Source: Cupriavidus yeoncheonensis (GTDB taxonomy: Bacteria; Pseudomonadota; Gammaproteobacteria; Burkholderiales; Burkholderiaceae). From it: a DNA stretch of 64,000 nucleotides. Positions within the stretch are counted from its first letter, which is position 1. Each line of letters opens with the position of its first letter. Positions 7,661 to 15,657 of this stretch are shown here, piece by piece. Where the stretch lies: positions 1-64,000 of the forward strand of contig NZ_CAJPUY010000025.1 of NCBI RefSeq assembly GCF_905397275.1, given 5' to 3'. The translations under genes and the position numbers were made by a program. The notes below the pieces were generated by a model. That model made no database searches and was not told the DNA's origin. It saw only the letters and a program-made list of their open reading frames with translations.

Positions 7661-8281
7661 TCAGTGCAGCGTGCTGGCGTCCGGAGCACCCCTGCCGGGC
7701 GATGTGGTGTCGCCATTTGGCGCCGGTTCGGCGAATGCCCTGAGGCCATCGAGAGCGGGGTGCTTCGACAGGACCCGCCCGAAGCCTGCTTCCAGCTCGG
7801 CGGCAGACAGGCGCGGATACGGCAGGGCATCGTGCAGGGCTGCCAGCGCTAGCGCGCCGGGATCATCGATCACGTCCATGCGGTCGATATGGATATGCAG
7901 GCTCGCGATTCGCGTGGGGGCATCCGCTGTGAAGCCAAGGCGGTAGTAGCCCCTGCCCACGCGCAGCTTGCCGGCCGCGGTCTCGCGCATGGCGACGAGC
8001 CATGGAAGCGTCATGGCGCCGTCGTGCCATGACTGGCGCTCGCCGACGTAGTAGGTCCGGCAACGATCGAAGGTCCTGGCAAAATCCGATACCAGGGTGC
8101 GGGCGATGGCCGGTGCGCCTTCCGTCCTCGACGGAAAGCTGATGGCATCGGTGTCGAGCGAGATCGTCAGCCAGGCGTCCTGCGCGAATGCCGCGTCGAT
8201 GATCGCAGGACGGTTGTTGTCCTTGGCCTCGATGTACTGGTTCAGCAGGGCTTCCGCCGCAGCGGCAGGGAAAGCGGTCAC
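7661..8281 (-). CDS. NTF2-like (SnoaL-type) protein
   Basis: A 206-residue protein from a GTG at 8281, chosen because GGAG lies six bases upstream and the similarity to the fold begins here (AAAAEALLNQYIEAKDNN). The core resembles SnoaL/NTF2-like domains: an N-terminal helix, DAAFAQDAWLTISL, a central sheet with DRCRTYYVG, and LHIHIDRMDVI. The C-terminal part beyond about residue 170 looks like a helical tail. Its function is unknown; the fold serves both enzymes and binding proteins. It is divergent from a MarR regulator 115 bases away, which may control it. Confidence 0.6.
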   Translation of the reverse strand: MTAFPAAAAEALLNQYIEAKDNNRPAIIDAAFAQDAWLTISLDTDAISFPSRTEGAPAIARTLVSDFARTFDRCRTYYVGERQSWHDGAMTLPWLVAMRETAAGKLRVGRGYYRLGFTADAPTRIASLHIHIDRMDVIDDPGALALAALHDALPYPRLSAAELEAGFGRVLSKHPALDGLRAFAEPAPNGDTTSPGRGAPDASTLH

Positions 8282-8365
8282 AGTGATCTCCGTTTCAGGG
8301 AATCGCGTCGGAGGGGATCTGGCAGCGCCAGCCCCTCCGGCAGCGTTTGCTACAATTTGATGCAA

Positions 8366-8390
8366 AGCTTGCTTAAAAAGCTAAGTGGAG
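8366..8390. promoter_or_regulatory. Divergent MarR control region with AGCTAA-type dyad
   Basis: CTTGCTT (8368-8374) and AAGCTAAG (8378-8385) form an imperfect dyad just before the MarR start; TGGAG at 8386-8390 is its ribosome binding site. The half-site AGCTAA recurs three times upstream of the flavin reductase/monooxygenase operon near 10.4 kb, suggesting that one regulator acts at both places. This is an inference from motif sharing. Confidence 0.35.
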
Positions 8391-8396
8391 CATACC

Positions 8397-8939
8397 GTGG
8401 CGTCGAAAGCGTCCAGCAAGACCCTGACCATCACCAACCCGGCATGCCTGGTAGACGGCTCGGATACCGAATTCCGCCACCTCGTGAACGGGCTGTTGCC
8501 CTTTGCCGCGCGGCTGCTGACGGTGCGGGACGGCTTCGGCAGCCTGATCGGGCTGACCGGGGTGCAGTACTCCCTGATCCGGTCGATTTCGCACCTGTCC
8601 CAGCAGGGCGACGTGACCGTCAACCAGCTTGCCGACCATCTGCACCTGAGCGGGCCGTTCATCACGATCGAAACCGGCAAGCTGAAGACGCTCGGCCTGA
8701 TCGACAAGAAGGCGCACCCCGAGGACCGGCGCAAGATGCTGCTGACGATCACGCCGGCCGGCGTCAGGCTGCTCGGCGAACTGCTTCCGGTGCAGCAGCG
8801 CATCAATGACGTGCTGTTCGACGGCGTCACGCGCACGGAATTCAAGGTGCTGTGCTCCATTGTCGATCGCCTTGTCGCCAACGGCGACCGCGCCGCGCTG
8901 GACCTCGAGCACCTGGACGCCAGGCGGCGGGCCGGCTAG
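8397..8939 (+). CDS. MarR-family transcriptional regulator
   Basis: 180 residues from a GTG at 8397 with TGGAG six bases upstream; a GTG at 8385 is also in frame but would overlap that site. The MarR winged helix is clear: GLTGVQYSLIRSI, VTVNQLADHLHLSGPFITIETGKL, then LGLIDKKAHPEDRRKMLLTIT with the conserved wing D.R...L.LT. Family members are dimers that usually repress neighbouring or catabolic genes until a phenolic or other small ligand binds. Its position between the NTF2-like gene and a ring-hydroxylation operon, with shared AGCTAA half-sites, makes it the best candidate regulator of that operon. Confidence 0.9.
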   Translation: MASKASSKTLTITNPACLVDGSDTEFRHLVNGLLPFAARLLTVRDGFGSLIGLTGVQYSLIRSISHLSQQGDVTVNQLADHLHLSGPFITIETGKLKTLGLIDKKAHPEDRRKMLLTITPAGVRLLGELLPVQQRINDVLFDGVTRTEFKVLCSIVDRLVANGDRAALDLEHLDARRRAG

Positions 8940-8959
8940 CCGTCGCGGGACCCGCGCCA

Positions 8960-10183
8960 TCAGTGATCGGCCCACTGGATCGTGCGCAGATCGATGCCTT
9001 CCTTGTGCATGTCCCAAAGCGGACTCAGTTCGCGCAGCCGGCCGACCGTGGCGTTCACCTGGCCGATCACCTCATCGACTTCCGCCTCGGTGCTATAGCG
9101 GCCCAGCGTGAAGCGGATGGAGCTGTGCGCGAGTTCGTCGCTGCGGCCGAGCGCGCGCAGCACGAACGACGGCTCCAGTGAAGCCGATGTACAGGCCGAA
9201 CCTGACGACACCGCCACGCCCTTGATCCCCATGATCAGGGACTCGCCCTCGACAAAGTTGAAGCTGACGTTCAGGTTGTGCGGCACGCGCTGCGCGATGC
9301 TGCCGTTGACGTAGACCTCTTCAAGCGCGCTCAGCCCCGCCAGCAGCCTGTCGCGCAGCGCGCCGACGCGGCGCGCTTCTTCGTCCAGTTCGAGCCGCGC
9401 GATGCGAAAGGCCTCGCCCATGCCGACGATCTGGTGCGTGGGCAGCGTGCCGGAGCGCATGCCGCATTCGTGGCCGCCGCCATGGATCTGTGCTTCAAGG
9501 CGGATCCGGGGTTTGCGCCGCACGTAGAGCGCACCAATGCCCTTCGGACCGTAGACCTTGTGCGCCGTCACGGTGAGCAGGTCGATCTTCAGCACTTCAA
9601 GGTCGATTGGAATCTTGCCGGCGGCCTGCACCGCATCGCAGTGGAAGACGACGCCCGCGGCGCGGCAGATCTCGCCGATCTCCTTCACCGGCTGGATCAC
9701 GCCGATCTCGTTGTTGACCATCATCACCGACACCAGGATGGTGTCGGGCCGCAGTGCCTGGCGCAGCGCGTCGAGATCGATCAGGCCGTCCTCGCGCACA
9801 TCGAGATACGTCACCTCGAACCCTTGCCGTTCCAGCTCGCGGCACGTATCGAGCACGGCCTTGTGCTCGGTCTTCACGGTGATGATGTGTCGTCCCTTGC
9901 CGCGGCAGAAATTCGCCGCGCCCTTGATGGCGAGGTTGTTGCCTTCGGTCGCCCCGGAGGTCCAGACGATCTCGCGCGGATCGGCATTCAGCAGCGCGGC
10001 CACATGCGCACGCGCGGTCTCTACGGCGTCTTCCGCGTGCCAGCCGTATGCGTGGCTGCGCGAGGCAGGGTTGCCGAAGTGCTGGTGCAGGAAGGGAACC
10101 ATCTTCTCGACGACGCGGACGTCGACCGGAGTCGTCGCACTGTAGTCCATGTAGATCGGAAAGGTCCGGGGCTCGGATTGCAT
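8960..10183 (-). CDS. iscS: IscS-type cysteine desulfurase, not in an isc operon
   Basis: A 407-residue PLP enzyme that takes sulfur from L-cysteine for Fe-S clusters and thio-modifications. It has the PLP lysine Lys209 in TAHKVYGPKG, His107 in TEHKAVLD, the persulfide Cys331 in SSGSACTSASLEPS, and the IscS-type tail ending IDLRTIQWADH. The flexible loop around Cys331 classes it as group I. None of iscR, iscU, iscA, hscBA or fdx is next to it, so it is probably a second copy. GGGHECGMRSGTLP has Cys240 where E. coli IscS has Arg. The gene sits between a MarR gene and a catabolic operon read the other way; maturing a cluster-containing or thiolated product for that pathway is possible but not shown. 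Confidence 0.9.
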   Translation of the reverse strand: MQSEPRTFPIYMDYSATTPVDVRVVEKMVPFLHQHFGNPASRSHAYGWHAEDAVETARAHVAALLNADPREIVWTSGATEGNNLAIKGAANFCRGKGRHIITVKTEHKAVLDTCRELERQGFEVTYLDVREDGLIDLDALRQALRPDTILVSVMMVNNEIGVIQPVKEIGEICRAAGVVFHCDAVQAAGKIPIDLEVLKIDLLTVTAHKVYGPKGIGALYVRRKPRIRLEAQIHGGGHECGMRSGTLPTHQIVGMGEAFRIARLELDEEARRVGALRDRLLAGLSALEEVYVNGSIAQRVPHNLNVSFNFVEGESLIMGIKGVAVSSGSACTSASLEPSFVLRALGRSDELAHSSIRFTLGRYSTEAEVDEVIGQVNATVGRLRELSPLWDMHKEGIDLRTIQWADH

Positions 10184-10327
10184 GATGTCTGCTCTGGAGT
10201 GGGGGTACGCGGGCCGAGTCTAGCACCGGGGCCGCCAGATTCCTTGCCGCTCCATGCCGCCGATAGGGTTGTTGTCGGGTTTGGGGCGCCAATCCGCCAA
10301 GCCGGACCGGTCGGCCTGGATCTATTG

Positions 10328-10352
10328 GAAACCCTTGTCCGGCAAGGGTTTC
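10328..10352. repeat. Perfect hairpin, possible dispersed palindromic element
   Basis: GAAACCCTTG (10328-10337), loop TCCGG, CAAGGGTTTC (10343-10352). There is no following T-run, and the hairpin lies upstream of both flanking genes, so it is unlikely to be an intrinsic terminator. It may be a REP-like element or a regulator site. Confidence 0.5.
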
Positions 10353-10430
10353 GGGGCGTCATCCATCGTGTCGGGACGGCTCTTTCGAAGTTCGCCTAGG
10401 TGTTTCCACTAGCTTGAATAGCGAAATTTA

Positions 10431-10464
10431 TTAGCATTGAATAATAGCTAACAAACAAAGCTAA
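10431..10464. promoter_or_regulatory. Candidate operator of the monooxygenase operon
   Basis: TTAGC (10431-10435) and GCTAA (10447-10451) form an inverted repeat with an 11-base spacer in AT-rich DNA; another GCTAA follows at 10460-10464. The same half-site precedes the MarR gene at 8380. It lies 47-80 bases before the flavin reductase ATG. Confidence 0.45.
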
Positions 10465-10510
10465 AAACAAAAGCAAATCGACGAGGTCGACAACATGTGT
10501 AGGAGTCGTG

Positions 10511-11035
10511 ATGTCTGAGTCATCTGTTGTGGGCGCTATCGAACTCGACGCCCAACGTCATTTCCGCAGCACGCTGGCCATGTTCGCCACGGGTGTCGCC
10601 GTCATTACCGCGCCGCGGGAGGAGGGCGCGCCGGTCGGAATCACGGTGGCGTCGTTCAATTCGGTATCGCTGGATCCGCCGCTGATCCTGTTCTCGGTGG
10701 ACCGACGCTGCCACAGCCTTGGCGACCTGTGCGCAACACCGCGCTACGCGGTGAATGTGCTGGCCGAGGCCCAGCAGGATATTTCGAACCGCTTTGCCCG
10801 TGCGAACTCGGGCAAGTGGGACGGTATCGACGCCGGTTCGCACGATGCGAGCCACGTGCTGCTGCCCGATGCGCTGGCCACCTTCGAATGCGAGCCGTAT
10901 GCGCAGCATGACGGCGGCGATCACGTGATCTTCATCGGGCGCGTCGTTCGCCACCAGTCCCGGCAGGACGGCAGGCCCCTGATCTTCTTTGGCGGCAAGT
11001 ACCGCGCGCTGGACGCCAGCCCGGCCGCCGCCTGA
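10511..11035 (+). CDS. Flavin reductase, small component of a two-component monooxygenase
   Basis: 174 residues from the ATG at 10511, with AGGAG five bases upstream. The HpaC-like flavin reductase fold is evident: FRSTLAMFATGVAVIT near the N-terminus, VGITVASFNSVSLDPPLILFSV for FMN/FAD contacts, YAVNVLAEAQ, FECEPYAQHDGGDHVIFIGRV, and the ending PLIFFGGKYR. It would reduce FAD or FMN with NAD(P)H and pass it by diffusion to the oxygenase encoded 44 bases downstream. It is the first gene of a ten-gene operon, so the promoter with the AGCTAA dyad is directly upstream. Confidence 0.9.
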   Translation: MSESSVVGAIELDAQRHFRSTLAMFATGVAVITAPREEGAPVGITVASFNSVSLDPPLILFSVDRRCHSLGDLCATPRYAVNVLAEAQQDISNRFARANSGKWDGIDAGSHDASHVLLPDALATFECEPYAQHDGGDHVIFIGRVVRHQSRQDGRPLIFFGGKYRALDASPAAA

Positions 11036-11079
11036 GCCCACCACAAGCACCCAATCCAGCAGTCACCCAGGAGAGAAAC

Positions 11080-12561
11080 ATGGTCAAGACCGGCACCCAG
11101 CACATCGCCATGCTGCGCGATGGACGCGAAGTCTATCTGGACGGCAAGCGCGTGACCGATGTCACCACGCACCCGGCCTTCCGCAATTCGATCGGCAGCT
11201 ACGCGAGCCTCTACGACTTCCAGGCCCGGCCCGAGAACCTTGAAAAGATGACGTTCCAGCCGGACGGCACTGCCAACCGCGTCAGCCGGATCTGGCAACT
11301 TCCGGCCAGCTACGACGAACTGGTGCAGCGCCGCGACGCACTGGAGGCCTGGACGGAGCTGCACTACGGCTTCATGGGGCGTTCGCCCGACCACGTCGCC
11401 TCATGCATCTCGGGAATGTTCATGGGCATCGACGTGTTCGAGCAGGCCGACCCGAAGCGTGCCGGTGCGCTGCGCGACTACTACCGCTATGCGCGTGACA
11501 ACGACCTGTTCCTGACCTACGTCATCGTCAACCCGCAGGCCAACCAGTCCAGGTCGGCGCATGAGCAGGAAGACAAATACCTGGCAGTGGGCATCGTTGA
11601 CCAGGACGCCGAAGGCATCACCGTGCGCGGCGCCAAGATGCTGGCCACCAGCGGCATCATGGCCAACGAAGTCTTCTGCAGCTGCATCCAGCCGCTGCGC
11701 GAAGGCGACGAGATGTACGCGCTGTCGTTCGCGATCCCGATGAACACTAAAGGCCTGAAGGTCATGTCGCGCAAGTCCTACGAGGCCAGCGCGACGTCGG
11801 TGTTCGACAACCCGCTCGCGAGCCGCTATGACGAGAACGATGCGGTGCTCTACTTCGACGACGTGAAGGTGCCCTGGGACCGCGTCTTCGTTGCCGGCGA
11901 CGTTGCCATGTGCGCGCGCCAGTTCCATGCCACGCCGGCGCACAGCTACCAGAACTACCAGTGTCAGGTGCGCCTGATGGTCAAGCTGCGCTTCCTGGTC
12001 GGCATCGCGCACAAGATCACCGAAGTCAACGGTACCAGCAACTTCCCGCAGGTGAAGGAGATGCTCGGCCAGCTCGCCGCCGAAGCAGGCATGGTGGAGG
12101 CGTGGGTCTACGGCATGGAAGCCAAGGGCCAGATGGTCAACGGCTACTACGTGCCGGACCGCAGCATGCTGTACGGCTCGCAGGTGCTGACGCAGCAGCT
12201 CTACGCGAAGGTCCTCAACACGCTGCGCGAGCTGGCCGGCGGCGGCATGATCATGCTGCCTTCCAGCATCCGGGACTTCGCCAACCCGGTGCTGGCCGAG
12301 ATCATCGCCAAGACGCAGAAATCGCCGGCCTGCAGCCCGGAGGAGCGCGTCAAGTTCTTCAAGCTCGCGTGGGACGCGGTCGGTTCGGAGTTCGCGTCGC
12401 GCCACAACCAGTACGAGATGTTCTATGCGGGCGCTTCCTTTGTCACGAAAGGCCACGCCTACCGCACGTACGACTGGAAGCGCGCCGCGCACCTCGTCGA
12501 CAACATGCTCGGCAGCTATTCACTCGAAGCCGAACTGGGCGCAAGCGCACGTGCCGCCTGA
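11080..12561 (+). CDS. HpaB-family flavin-dependent monooxygenase
   Basis: 493 residues, the length of 4-hydroxyphenylacetate 3-hydroxylase large components. The acyl-CoA-dehydrogenase-like fold is recognisable: N-terminal domain with AFRNSIGSYASLYDF, HYGFMGRSPDH (conserved R-SP near the flavin), beta domain with VIVNPQANQSRSAHEQ and GAKMLATSGIMANE, then the helical C-terminus with GGMIMLPSSIRDF. It uses FADH2 from the upstream reductase and O2 to hydroxylate an aromatic or heteroaromatic ring. Family members act on 4-hydroxyphenylacetate, chlorophenols, pyrrole-2-carboxylate and others. No homoprotocatechuate pathway genes follow; the downstream amidase and cupin suggest a nitrogen-containing substrate. 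Confidence 0.9.
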   Translation: MVKTGTQHIAMLRDGREVYLDGKRVTDVTTHPAFRNSIGSYASLYDFQARPENLEKMTFQPDGTANRVSRIWQLPASYDELVQRRDALEAWTELHYGFMGRSPDHVASCISGMFMGIDVFEQADPKRAGALRDYYRYARDNDLFLTYVIVNPQANQSRSAHEQEDKYLAVGIVDQDAEGITVRGAKMLATSGIMANEVFCSCIQPLREGDEMYALSFAIPMNTKGLKVMSRKSYEASATSVFDNPLASRYDENDAVLYFDDVKVPWDRVFVAGDVAMCARQFHATPAHSYQNYQCQVRLMVKLRFLVGIAHKITEVNGTSNFPQVKEMLGQLAAEAGMVEAWVYGMEAKGQMVNGYYVPDRSMLYGSQVLTQQLYAKVLNTLRELAGGGMIMLPSSIRDFANPVLAEIIAKTQKSPACSPEERVKFFKLAWDAVGSEFASRHNQYEMFYAGASFVTKGHAYRTYDWKRAAHLVDNMLGSYSLEAELGASARAA

Positions 12562-12611
12562 GGCCCGTCTCGCACCGTTGCTTCGGACTCACCCCACACC
12601 AGGAGATGATC

Positions 12612-12992
12612 ATGGCGATCAACAAGCTTCACGACGAATTCCATACGCTTGACCTGCAGTCCGGCTGGGAGGTGCCGCATGGCTATCCGGCTGGCATCCA
12701 GCAGAAGATCCTGTCCGGCGAACTCGATGAACCGGGCCGCCGCGGCAGCCGCACGCGCCTGCTGCGCTTCGGGCCCGGTGTCTTCACCACCAGGCCGTTC
12801 GTGCACGAGTACTGGGAAGAGGTCTATCTGCTCAGCGGTGACCTCACCGTGGGCAACGACGCGAACGGGCAAGGCGGCGAAGCATTCGAGCCCAACACCT
12901 ATGCCTGCCGCCCGCCCGGCGCGTTCCACGGCCCGTTCAAGTCCGACGCCGGCTGCATGCTGCTCGAGATCCACTACTACGATCCGGCCTGA
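12612..12992 (+). CDS. Small cupin protein
   Basis: 126 residues from the ATG at 12612, which has AGGAG with six bases spacing; an ATG at 12606 touches the ribosome site. A single cupin barrel: motif 1 RPFVHEYWEEVYLLSGDL with His65, Glu66 and Glu70, motif 2 PPGAFHGPF with His106. These residues can bind one Fe, Mn or Ni ion. In a catabolic operon it may be a dioxygenase, isomerase or decarboxylase acting after ring hydroxylation. The exact reaction cannot be read from sequence. It ends two bases before the amidase gene, so translation is probably coupled. Confidence 0.85.
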   Translation: MAINKLHDEFHTLDLQSGWEVPHGYPAGIQQKILSGELDEPGRRGSRTRLLRFGPGVFTTRPFVHEYWEEVYLLSGDLTVGNDANGQGGEAFEPNTYACRPPGAFHGPFKSDAGCMLLEIHYYDPA

Positions 12993-12994
12993 TC

Positions 12995-14332
12995 ATGACT
13001 GCCACCGTACGAGCCGCCTTGCGGCAACTGGCTGATGGCAGCGCGAGCGCCGCGTCGCTGCTGGCGTCCTGCGTGGAGCGCATCTGCAATCCGGGGGGCG
13101 AGGGCGCGCGCGTCTTTCCGCACGGCGTAAGCATGGCCGCATGCAAGCAGGCGCGTGCCAGCGACCTGATGCGCGAGTACGGCGTTGCCGGCCCGTTGGC
13201 CGGCGTGCCGATCTCGATCAAGGATCTCTTTGATGTGCAAGGCGACGTCACGCGGGCCGGGGCGCGCATGCTGCCCGAGCAGCCGGCTGCCGCCGACGCG
13301 ACGGCCATCGCCCGGCTGCGGACGGCGGGCGCGGTGTTCGTCGGGCGGACCAATATGACCGAGTTCGCGTACTCGGGAGTCGGCATCAACCCGCACTACG
13401 GCACGCCGCGCAATCCGTTCGATCGTGCCGGCGAGCGTATTCCCGGTGGCTCGTCTTCGGGCGCCGCGGTGTCGGTGTCCGATGGCATGGCGTTGGCCGC
13501 TATCGGTTCGGATACCGGCGGCTCATGCCGCATCCCGGCGGCGCTGTGCGGCATTGCGGGCTTCAAGCCCACGGCAAGCCGCATCCCGCTGGACGGCGCG
13601 GTGCCGCTGTCGCCGAGCTACGACTCGGTCGGGTGCCTGGCCAACACGGTCGCGTGCTGTGCCGATATCGACGCAGTGATGGCGGGCGAAGACACGACCC
13701 CGCTGGCCCCGGTGCCGCTTGCCGGCTTGCGCCTGGCCGTGCCCTCCGGACTGGTCTTCGATGGCGTCAGCGACGAGGTGGCCGGGTCATTCAGCCGCGC
13801 GCTGCGCCAGCTCTCGGCCGCCGGGGCCCGGCTGCAGGATGTGCATTTCGGCAGCTGGGACCATCTCGCGGAGATCGGCGCAGGCGGCGGCCTGGTGGCT
13901 GCCGAGGCAAGCGCCTGGCATGCGGACCTGCTGACGGCGCATGCGGACGCGTACGACCCGCGCGTGCTGTCGCGCATCCGCCTGGCCGATGCGCAGCGTG
14001 CGTCCGACTACGTGCGCATGCTCGCGCGCCGCGCCGCATTGTGCCGGCAAGCCGATGCCGAGCTTGCGGGGTTCGATGCGGTGGTGCTGCCCACCGTGCC
14101 GATCGTGGCGCCGCGCATTGCCGACCTCGACGATGACGAGGCCTTCTTCCGTGTCAACCGCCTGCTGCTGCGCAACCCGGCCATCGCCAACATGCTCGAC
14201 CTGTGTGCGTTGTCGGTGCCGTGCCACCGGCGCGGCGAGGCGCCGGTGGGGCTGATGCTGTTCGGCCGTCACCGGGCCGACCGGCGGCTGCTGGGCATCG
14301 GCATGGGCGTGGAAGCCGCCTTGAAACGATAG
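12995..14332 (+). CDS. Amidase-signature family amidase
   Basis: 445 residues with the complete Ser-cisSer-Lys apparatus: Lys76 in PISIKDLFD, cis-Ser153 in PGGSSSGAAVSV and nucleophile Ser177 in GSDTGGSCRIPAA. The fold continues with FKPTASRIPLDGAVPLSPS and ends like small bacterial amidases of the AtzF/GatA-like group. It hydrolyses a C-N amide bond in the cytoplasm. In this operon it would open or trim a nitrogenous product made by the monooxygenase and cupin. It is not GatA: gatB and gatC are absent. Confidence 0.9.
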   Translation: MTATVRAALRQLADGSASAASLLASCVERICNPGGEGARVFPHGVSMAACKQARASDLMREYGVAGPLAGVPISIKDLFDVQGDVTRAGARMLPEQPAAADATAIARLRTAGAVFVGRTNMTEFAYSGVGINPHYGTPRNPFDRAGERIPGGSSSGAAVSVSDGMALAAIGSDTGGSCRIPAALCGIAGFKPTASRIPLDGAVPLSPSYDSVGCLANTVACCADIDAVMAGEDTTPLAPVPLAGLRLAVPSGLVFDGVSDEVAGSFSRALRQLSAAGARLQDVHFGSWDHLAEIGAGGGLVAAEASAWHADLLTAHADAYDPRVLSRIRLADAQRASDYVRMLARRAALCRQADAELAGFDAVVLPTVPIVAPRIADLDDDEAFFRVNRLLLRNPAIANMLDLCALSVPCHRRGEAPVGLMLFGRHRADRRLLGIGMGVEAALKR

Positions 14333-14379
14333 ACGTGCAAATCAGATTCCCCAAGAGAATCCAACCTGGAGTAGACAAC

Positions 14380-15615
14380 ATGCCTGCAATGCGAATCGGC
14401 GCGGCCGCCCTGGCCGCAGCCATGCTATGTGCCGCCCCTGCGGGGGCCGCGGACGCACCCCGGATCAGCGACGGCGTCGTCAGGATCGGCGTGCTCACCG
14501 ACATGTCCTCGATCTTCTCGGATATCGGCGGCAAGGGATCGGTCGTGGCCGCCCAGATGGCCGTGGAGGACTTTGGCGGCAAGGTGCTTGGCGCACCCGT
14601 ACAGGTCGTCAGCGCTGATCACCAGAACAAGACCGATGTCGCCGCGACGCTGGCGCGCGGCTGGTTCGACAACCAGAAGGTGGATGTCATCCAGGACGCG
14701 CTGCCTTCGTCGGTGGCGCTGGCCGTGTCGAACCTTGGCAAGCTCAAGCACAAGATCGTCATTGCCAGCGGCGCGGGAACCACGCGCCTGAGCAATGAGG
14801 ATTGCTCGCCCTACACGGTCCAGTACTCGTATGACACGTATGCCTTCGCTGCCAATACGGTGAAGGCGCTGGCGAAGTCGGGCGACAAGAGCTGGTACTT
14901 CCTGACCGTCGACTACGCGCTGGGCGCGTCACTGGAGAAGGACGCAACGGACGCGCTGGCGGGTGCCGGTGGCAAGCTGGCGGGCAAGGCGAAGCATCCG
15001 ATCCATTCGGCGGACCTGTCGTCCTACCTGCTGCAGGCGCAGGCATCGGGCGCGAAGGTGATCGGCCTTGCCAACGCGGGCGCCGATGCGGTGAACGCGA
15101 TCAAGACGGCCGCGGATTTCGGCATTGGCAACGGCGTCAACCGCGGCAAGCAGAAGCTGGCCGGGCTGCACCTGTTCATCAGCGACATCCACAGCCTTGG
15201 CCTCCAGGCCGCGCAGGGCATGCTGCTCACCACGTCGTTCTACTGGGACCGCGACGACGCCACGCGGGCGTGGTCGCAGCGCTTCTATGAGCGGACCAGG
15301 CGCATGCCCACGCTGGTCCAGGCCGGCGTGTATTCGTCGACCCTGCATTACCTGAAGGCGATCCAGTCCGCGCAGACCGACGACAGCGACGCCGTCATGG
15401 CAAAGATGCGCGAAACGCCCGTCAATGACTTCTTCGCGAAGGACGGCCGCATCCGGGCCGATGGCCTGATGGTCCACGACATGTACCTCGTCGAGGTCAA
15501 GCGCCCGGACGAATCAAGGCGTCCGTGGGATTTCTACAAGATCAGGAGCGTGATTCCCGCGAGCGAGGCGTTCCGCCCGCTCAGCGCGAGCACCTGTCCG
15601 CTCATGCGCAAGTAA
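14380..15615 (+). CDS. ABC transporter substrate-binding protein, Liv type
   Basis: 411 residues from the ATG at 14380 with CTGGAG upstream. Signal peptide 1-24 (MRIGAAALAAAMLCAAPAGAA), then a Peripla_BP_6 domain starting DGVVRIGVLTDMSSIFSDIGG, with SADHQNKTDVA, and SGAGTTRLSN where the ligand-binding Ser/Thr usually sit. It should capture the operon's substrate in the periplasm and deliver it to the LivH/LivM-like permeases encoded downstream. It belongs to the subgroup used for aromatic acids and amides as often as for branched-chain amino acids, so leucine transport should not be assumed. Confidence 0.9.
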   Translation: MPAMRIGAAALAAAMLCAAPAGAADAPRISDGVVRIGVLTDMSSIFSDIGGKGSVVAAQMAVEDFGGKVLGAPVQVVSADHQNKTDVAATLARGWFDNQKVDVIQDALPSSVALAVSNLGKLKHKIVIASGAGTTRLSNEDCSPYTVQYSYDTYAFAANTVKALAKSGDKSWYFLTVDYALGASLEKDATDALAGAGGKLAGKAKHPIHSADLSSYLLQAQASGAKVIGLANAGADAVNAIKTAADFGIGNGVNRGKQKLAGLHLFISDIHSLGLQAAQGMLLTTSFYWDRDDATRAWSQRFYERTRRMPTLVQAGVYSSTLHYLKAIQSAQTDDSDAVMAKMRETPVNDFFAKDGRIRADGLMVHDMYLVEVKRPDESRRPWDFYKIRSVIPASEAFRPLSASTCPLMRK

Positions 15616-15657
15616 GCGCCGCGCATCCATTTCGCCAATACAGGATTTCGTCTCATC

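Larger units (their letters stand above)
10184..10510. other. Promoter region between iscS and the monooxygenase operon
   Basis: A 327-base divergent region with no gene. It contains a perfect 10-base hairpin at 10328-10352 and, nearer the operon, an AT-rich stretch (10411-10470) with repeated AGCTAA half-sites, where the operon promoter should lie. Confidence 0.6.

Noticed and set aside
10328..10352. Intrinsic terminator of iscS or of the operon
   Set aside because: The hairpin is upstream of both divergent genes and has no T-run.
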